A DNA stretch of 39,102 bases from CALBTQ01 sp036725605 (GTDB lineage Bacteria > Lernaellota > Lernaellaia > Lernaellales > Lernaellaceae). This document shows, in pieces, positions 35,188-39,102 of this stretch (position 1 is its first letter; every line of letters begins with the position of its first letter). Made by a program: the position numbers and the translations under genes. The notes under the pieces are model-generated. The model saw only the letters and a program-made list of their open reading frames with translations. It searched no databases and had not been told where the DNA came from. The stretch is from assembly GCA_036725605.1 (NCBI GenBank), contig DAIMDW010000039.1:1-39102 (forward strand). The letters run 5' to 3'.

Positions 35188-35796
35188 CTATTCGGGCTGG
35201 AAACGCACCGCCTGCACCACCCACGCGTTGACCGGGCGGCCGTTGATGCGCGGCGTTTCGAACTTCCATTGTTTGACCGCATCCACCGCCGCCTGACCGA
35301 AGCCCAGGCCCGCCGGCTCGCTGAGCACGCGCACGTTGGTCACGTTGCCGCTCTTGGTGATCATGAAGCGCAGCCGCACGACGCCTTTGCGGTTGGCGCG
35401 CAGCGCGAGCACCGGATACACGGGCTTCACGAAGTTGATCACCTTCGGGCGACGGTCGAGCTCGCTGGCGTTGACCACCTCGGGCGGCGGCGAATCCTGA
35501 ATCACTGGGGCGGTCTGGATTGTCGCCGGACCGGTGTCGGTCGGATCTTCCGCGATGGGCGCCTTGGTCGGTTCGGGCGCCTTTTCCGGCTGCTTTTTCG
35601 GCGGCGGCGTCGGCGTCGGTTTGGGTTTGGGCGGGGTCGGTTCGGGCGGCTTGGGCACTTCGAGCTTGATGAAATCGACGGGGATGATCTTCTGCAGATC
35701 GAAGTCGCCGCGCATCGCCAGGGCGAGCAACCCGGCCAACATGACCAGATTGACGGCCAGCGAAACAGCGACGCCGATCAGCAGACGTTTGCGCAC
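35188..35796 (-). CDS. tonB: TonB-family energy transducer
   Basis: 202 aa starting at GTG with an upstream AAGGGG. An N-terminal TM anchor (about 5-28) precedes a Pro/Lys-rich spacer (48-77) able to span the periplasm. The C-terminal TonB domain (about 118-200) has KPVYPVLALRANRKGVVRLRF-type sequence and SGNVTNVRVLSEP. It is the third gene of exbB-exbD-tonB, 19 bp after exbD. No TonB-dependent receptor gene is in the window. It may therefore serve receptors elsewhere or act in a TolA-like role. Confidence 0.85.
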   Translation of the reverse strand: MRKRLLIGVAVSLAVNLVMLAGLLALAMRGDFDLQKIIPVDFIKLEVPKPPEPTPPKPKPTPTPPPKKQPEKAPEPTKAPIAEDPTDTGPATIQTAPVIQDSPPPEVVNASELDRRPKVINFVKPVYPVLALRANRKGVVRLRFMITKSGNVTNVRVLSEPAGLGFGQAAVDAVKQWKFETPRINGRPVNAWVVQAVRFQPE

Positions 35797-35815
35797 CGCG
35801 ATTCCCCTTGGCGCC

Positions 35816-36235
35816 TTACGGCGCTTCCACTTCGAGTTTTTCGGCGATGGATATCTTCTTCGCGCCCGCCTGCTTGGCCGTGTCCAGCGCGGTGATCACC
35901 CACTGGGTGATGCTTTCCTTGTCGGCGAGAATGATGACGTTGGTTTCCGGGAACTCGGCCAGGCGCGCCTGCACCTTGCCGAAAATACCCGCCTCGTCGA
36001 CCTGCTCGCCTTCGCACCAGTACGTGCCGTCCTTGGTCACCGCGACCAGCAGGTTCTGATCGAGCATCACGTCGGCCTTCTTGGCCACCGGCTTTTTCAC
36101 GACCACGCCGGTTTCCTTGGTGAAGGTGGTGGTGACCATGAAGAAGATCAGCAGCAGGAAGATCATGTCGATGAGCGGGGCGATCGACAGCTCCGGCTGC
36201 TTGCGTTCGATTTTGATGAACGAGCCCCTGAGCAT
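35816..36235 (-). CDS. exbD: ExbD/TolR-family proton-channel protein
   Basis: 139 aa with one N-terminal TM helix (LSIAPLIDMIFLLLIFFMV). Asp23 within it, in the conserved PLIDMIF motif, is the family's proton-carrying residue. A periplasmic domain with VIILADKES follows. It sits between exbB (3 bp away) and tonB, forming the standard energising complex of the inner membrane. Confidence 0.9.
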   Translation of the reverse strand: MLRGSFIKIERKQPELSIAPLIDMIFLLLIFFMVTTTFTKETGVVVKKPVAKKADVMLDQNLLVAVTKDGTYWCEGEQVDEAGIFGKVQARLAEFPETNVIILADKESITQWVITALDTAKQAGAKKISIAEKLEVEAP

Positions 36236-36238
36236 CTC

Positions 36239-37021
36239 TTATTCCCCGTTGTTGTTCTTGATGCCGGCCAACAGGCGCGTGGCGAACTTTTCCATGTCGT
36301 TGAGGTACCGCTCGATGCGGCCGCTCAAAAACGTGTGAAACAAAATAATTGGAATGGCGAAGATCAGGCCCGTCTCGGTGGTGATCAACGCTTCGCTGAT
36401 GCCGCCGGCCAGCGCTTTGGGATCGCCCGTGCCTTTGATCGTGATGACCTCGAAGGTCTTGATCATGCCGGTCACCGTGCCCAGCAGACCCATGATCGGC
36501 ATGAGCGTGCCGATGGTGGCGATAACCGCCATGAAGCGGTTGAGCGCCGGCGCGTCGCCCAGGGCCTGTTCCTGCATCGACTCGCGGATCGTCTCTTTGT
36601 CCTTGTGCGCGGCCCGAATGCCGGCGGCCAGCATCCGCGCGATCGGCCCGGGATGATCGTCGGCCAGCTTGGTCGCCTCGGCGCGCTTGCCCGAATCCCA
36701 CAATTTAAAGAAGCCGGCGGTGAAGTTCTGCGAGCCGCGGTTGATCTGCACCAGGTACAGGTAACGCTCGACGATCAGCACGAACACGAAGAAGGCCAGC
36801 AGGATCATCGGGATCATCACCGGCCCGCCTTTGACCACGAATTCGATCAGCCGCACGGCGTAACTGGGATCGACCACCTCCGGCGTCGGCGTCAGCAACG
36901 GCGTGGCCGTCGCCAGCGGGGTCGGCGAAAGTTCCAGCAGGGCCTCGGCCGGGGTCGGGCTGACCGACGCGGCCGGCGAAACCTGTCCGATAACGCTCCA
37001 GATAATCTGTGATAGGCTCAC
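36239..37021 (-). CDS. exbB: ExbB/TolQ/MotA-family proton-channel protein
   Basis: 260 aa from GTG 37021, 7 nt after GGAG; upstream in-frame starts lack a site. A Pro/Thr-rich stretch (about 15-50) precedes the first TM helix (GGPVMIPMILLAFFVFVLIVE region). Two further helices include TLMPIMGLLGTVTGMIKTF and ALITTETGLIFAIPIILFH, the MotA/TolQ/ExbB signature. Polar Thr residues in helices 2 and 3 line the proton path in known structures. The Pro/Thr-rich N-terminal extension is longer than in E. coli ExbB. Confidence 0.9.
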   Translation of the reverse strand: MSLSQIIWSVIGQVSPAASVSPTPAEALLELSPTPLATATPLLTPTPEVVDPSYAVRLIEFVVKGGPVMIPMILLAFFVFVLIVERYLYLVQINRGSQNFTAGFFKLWDSGKRAEATKLADDHPGPIARMLAAGIRAAHKDKETIRESMQEQALGDAPALNRFMAVIATIGTLMPIMGLLGTVTGMIKTFEVITIKGTGDPKALAGGISEALITTETGLIFAIPIILFHTFLSGRIERYLNDMEKFATRLLAGIKNNNGE

Positions 37022-37175
37022 GGGCTTACTCCATTTTTTGCGATAAACCAAAGGCGTTACGATGCCAAAACTATTGCACCTTGGCAAGCAGTCGCCTGAC
37101 CTTTTGCGTTGCGCCGCCCGGCATGCGGCGGCTCCCCGTTCGTCATTCGTATAACACCGCCCGGTCGGCGATGTG

Positions 37176-38054
37176 TCACTCGCCGGGTTGCACCAGCGTT
37201 AAATTCGCCTCGTTGGTTTGCGCCGCCTCGATGGTCGTGGGCAGGTACGGCGCATGGACCGGATCGACGGCGGCATTGAAAAATCCGTCGGCGGCCACCG
37301 CGTCGGCAAAGGCCATCAGATAATAGTCGCCGGCGGCCACCTCGGCCTCGTCCAGATCCCACTCATAGGTGAAGGAAAAGCCCGTTTCCGGCACGGTCGT
37401 CATGTACGTGGCTTCCCAGTCGGCGGGCTGCGGCAGCCAATTGCGCCACAACAGCAGATACACCGGGCGGCCGGTCAGATCGCCCTCGCCGGTGTAGGTG
37501 ATCTCGCCGGTCAGCAGCGTGGGCTCGACGGTGTCGTCGTCGCTGTCGTCGTCGGCGGTATCGTCATCCGGTTCCCAGGCGACGACCTCGTAGGTCAGAT
37601 CGACCGTCTCGCTCTCCGCGCCGCAGCGGTCGACCAGCTTGACGCTCAACGAGTGTTCGCCCTGCGCGCCGGGCATGAACGAAAAGCCGATCGCGCGATC
37701 GTCGGCCACGGCCGTGCACGGCGCGTTGCCCGCCGCCGGAAAGCCTTCGGACGTTTGGGCGTCGAAGGTGGCGATGACCTCGCCGCCGCCGGCGTTGCAC
37801 TGCGCATCGTCGTAGGACAGGAACACCTCGATCGTCGCCAGTTCCGACACCTCGCCGCCGGCCGCGACGGCCTGGCTGTCGGCGTACAACACCGCCTCGG
37901 CGAGCGTCGGCGCGTCGTTGTCGTCGCAAGCGCCGGGCACGGGCGTGCCTTGCGCGCCTTCGTCATCTTTATCGTCACGACCGTTGCAGGCGCTCCAGGC
38001 CAACGCCAACGCCAACACCAACACCACGGCCCAGGAAATCATCTTGCGCTTCAT
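37176..38054 (-). CDS. Lipoprotein with Asp-rich linker
   Basis: 292 aa from ATG 38054 with GGGAGG just upstream; an in-frame TTG at 38066 overlaps that site. The signal peptide ends in ALAWSACNGRDD, a relaxed lipobox. Domain one (about 40-160) is Ig-like beta with LSVKLVDRCGAESETVDLTYEV. A DDDTADDDSDDDT linker follows, then a second beta domain (about 180-290) with GEITYTGEGDLTGRPVYLLLW, resembling carboxypeptidase-regulatory-like folds. Probably a surface or periplasmic structural or binding lipoprotein; function unknown. Confidence 0.65.
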   Translation of the reverse strand: MKRKMISWAVVLVLALALAWSACNGRDDKDDEGAQGTPVPGACDDNDAPTLAEAVLYADSQAVAAGGEVSELATIEVFLSYDDAQCNAGGGEVIATFDAQTSEGFPAAGNAPCTAVADDRAIGFSFMPGAQGEHSLSVKLVDRCGAESETVDLTYEVVAWEPDDDTADDDSDDDTVEPTLLTGEITYTGEGDLTGRPVYLLLWRNWLPQPADWEATYMTTVPETGFSFTYEWDLDEAEVAAGDYYLMAFADAVAADGFFNAAVDPVHAPYLPTTIEAAQTNEANLTLVQPGE

Positions 38055-38078
38055 CGCACCTCCCAAAAGACGATCCCG

Positions 38079-38108
38079 ATTGTAGGCCGGGGCGAAAACG
38101 TGTACAAC
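38079..38108. promoter_or_regulatory. Near-symmetrical bidirectional promoter
   Basis: Minus strand: TTGTAC (38102-38107), 17 bp, TACAAT (38079-38084) for the lipoprotein. Plus strand: TTGTAG (38080-38085), 17 bp, TACAAC (38103-38108) for the 38116 gene. The -35 of one nearly coincides with the -10 of the other. Confidence 0.45.
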
Positions 38109-38115
38109 CTAGCCG

Positions 38116-38850
38116 ATGCCAAAATCCGACGCCTATGAAAAAGCGATTATCGAGCCCTCCATCGTTTGGTTGACCAATCGGTCGGTGACCGAACGCGTGC
38201 TTCTTTTCCCATTGAAAGATCACCTGGAGGCGTTCCTGGCGCGGGCCGGTTACGACCGCAAGCGCGCGCGGCGTTTCAGCACGACCTATTATTATCCGCC
38301 GCCGGAAAAGGATCGGCCCGGCGTGCTGGGCGATTTCCTTGGTGCGCCCGAAACGGCGGGGTTGGTCGAGGAGCTGATCGTCCTGGGCGCGCGTGAGCTG
38401 GTGTTTTTCGGCATCGCCGGCAGCATCGACCGCAACTTTCGCCTGGCCGACACGGCGACGGCGCAACTGGCCTTCGCCGACGAAGGCACCAGCAAGCACT
38501 ACTTTCCCGATGAGACGCTGTTTTATCCGGACCCCGCGTTGATGAAGCGGCTGGAGGCCCACCTGCACGCCGGCGAGCAGGCCCCGCGCCCGGCGGCGAT
38601 CTGGACGACCGACGCCCTTTACCGCGAAACACCGAGCAAGGTGAACGCGCAGGCCGCGGCCGGACGCTCGCTGGTCGAGATGGAAATCTCCGCGCTCTAC
38701 GCCGTCGCCGCCTTCCGCGAGATCGCCGCCGCCGCGTTCGTCACGGTCAGCGACGAGCTGTTCACCGGCACGTGGAAGCCGGGCACGCGCCGGCCCAAGT
38801 ACCGGCGCGCCGTCGCCCGCGTCATGGCCGCGCTGGAGACCTGGCGATGA
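38116..38850 (+). CDS. Nucleoside phosphorylase-fold protein (PNP/UDP phosphorylase superfamily)
   Basis: 244 aa. It carries FFGIAGSID (97-105, phosphate/ribose-site strand), TTDALYRET (164-172), SLVEMEISALYA (186-196, the ME-E/S region binding ribose) and VSDE (211-214, purine-site Asp). This fits the PNP_UDP_1 superfamily, which cleaves nucleosides or related N-glycosides such as MTA/SAH. Substrate not deducible. No Shine-Dalgarno sequence precedes the ATG, and the predicted transcription start falls almost on it. The stop overlaps the next start (ATGA), coupling it to the GalT-like gene. Confidence 0.75.
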   Translation: MPKSDAYEKAIIEPSIVWLTNRSVTERVLLFPLKDHLEAFLARAGYDRKRARRFSTTYYYPPPEKDRPGVLGDFLGAPETAGLVEELIVLGARELVFFGIAGSIDRNFRLADTATAQLAFADEGTSKHYFPDETLFYPDPALMKRLEAHLHAGEQAPRPAAIWTTDALYRETPSKVNAQAAAGRSLVEMEISALYAVAAFREIAAAAFVTVSDELFTGTWKPGTRRPKYRRAVARVMAALETWR

Positions 38851-39102
38851 GTTCGCTTATCGAACTGCGCCGCTACGAGCTGACCGCCCGCCTGGGCGAT
38901 CCGCGCCGCGACTTCGAGCTCGTCGAGCTGCCCGTGCAGGTGCGCGTCTGCCCGCTGACCGGCCGCCGCTCGCGCATCACCCCCCAGCGCGTCAAAGGCG
39001 AAAGCCTGCGCGAGGACGTCTGGCCCGACGTGACCGAGGCGGTCGAGGCCAGCCGCGCGAATTGTCCGTTCTGTCCCGAGGCGGTCGCGCGCACAACCTG
39101 CA
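38847..39102 (+). CDS. Partial GalT-like (HIT superfamily) protein, N-terminus only
   Basis: Begins in the ATGA overlap with the phosphorylase and runs off the window after 85 codons. It has VCPLTGRRSRITPQR (34-48), reminiscent of the N-terminal beta motif of galactose-1-phosphate uridylyltransferases, and NCPFCPE (73-79), matching their CPFCPG zinc-binding motif. The catalytic HPH motif would lie beyond the window edge. A pairing with a nucleoside phosphorylase would suit sugar-phosphate/nucleotide salvage, but this is inference. Confidence 0.5.
   Translation, partial: MSSLIELRRYELTARLGDPRRDFELVELPVQVRVCPLTGRRSRITPQRVKGESLREDVWPDVTEAVEASRANCPFCPEAVARTTC

Overview
The window is high-GC DNA from a Gram-negative bacterium. 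The evidence for two membranes is an outer-membrane beta-barrel, an ExbB/ExbD/TonB set, a LolA-like protein and many signal-peptide or lipoprotein products. Several secreted proteins carry Asp-rich linkers or tails, and one carries the Cys/Asp 'putative metal-binding' module (CEDGLDNDCNG type). These are typical of Myxococcota and other former deltaproteobacterial or related candidate lineages. The exact phylum cannot be fixed from this sequence. No rRNA, tRNA, CRISPR array, phage gene or transposase gene was recognised.

Layout. (1) 3-4821: a tightly overlapping plus-strand cluster of two GT2 glycosyltransferases, an FAD oxidoreductase and a GT39-type membrane glycosyltransferase, probably for cell-surface or lipid-linked glycans. 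(2) 4884-8186: a secreted GxSxG hydrolase convergent with a neutral-ceramidase-like protein. (3) 8414-10035: a membrane-anchored PP2C phosphatase and a coupled one-pass membrane protein, behind a promoter and a structured leader. (4) 15957-10039 (minus): a coherent envelope-transport operon, tetR - LolA-like carrier - two FtsX/MacB-type permeases - LolD-type ATPase - outer-membrane barrel, preceded by three TTACGA boxes 19 bp apart. (5) 16119-18257: a DUF4143 ATPase with a large palindrome over its promoter, and an MtfA-like metallopeptidase. (6) 18258-21176: two exported proteins of visibly lower GC, flanked by the 3' end of mtfA and a decayed second copy of that 3' end. (7) 21475-26071: a large lipoprotein with a possible glycoside-hydrolase-like core, a DUF2914 protein and another lipoprotein. 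(8) 26100-32253: a PqqD-fused radical SAM/SPASM enzyme plus methyltransferase downstream of a secreted SBBP-repeat protein ending in GGGSCCG, divergent from a C25 (gingipain-like) protease ending in GCGN. (9) 32674-38054: a GT-C glycosyltransferase, a small membrane protein, exbB-exbD-tonB and a lipoprotein. (10) 38116-end: a nucleoside-phosphorylase-fold protein overlapping a partial GalT-like gene.

Four intergenic elements of about 100-120 bp (24394-24514, 32291-32399, 32546-32646, 35069-35168) have 7-8 bp perfect terminal inverted repeats and exchange internal modules. They form a MITE-like mosaic family.

The best candidates for something undescribed are the radical SAM/methyltransferase pair next to Cys-Gly-tailed, Asp-rich secreted proteins, the dedicated envelope-transport operon, and the mtfA-flanked low-GC island. 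All functional statements rest on reading motifs and context; no database search was run.
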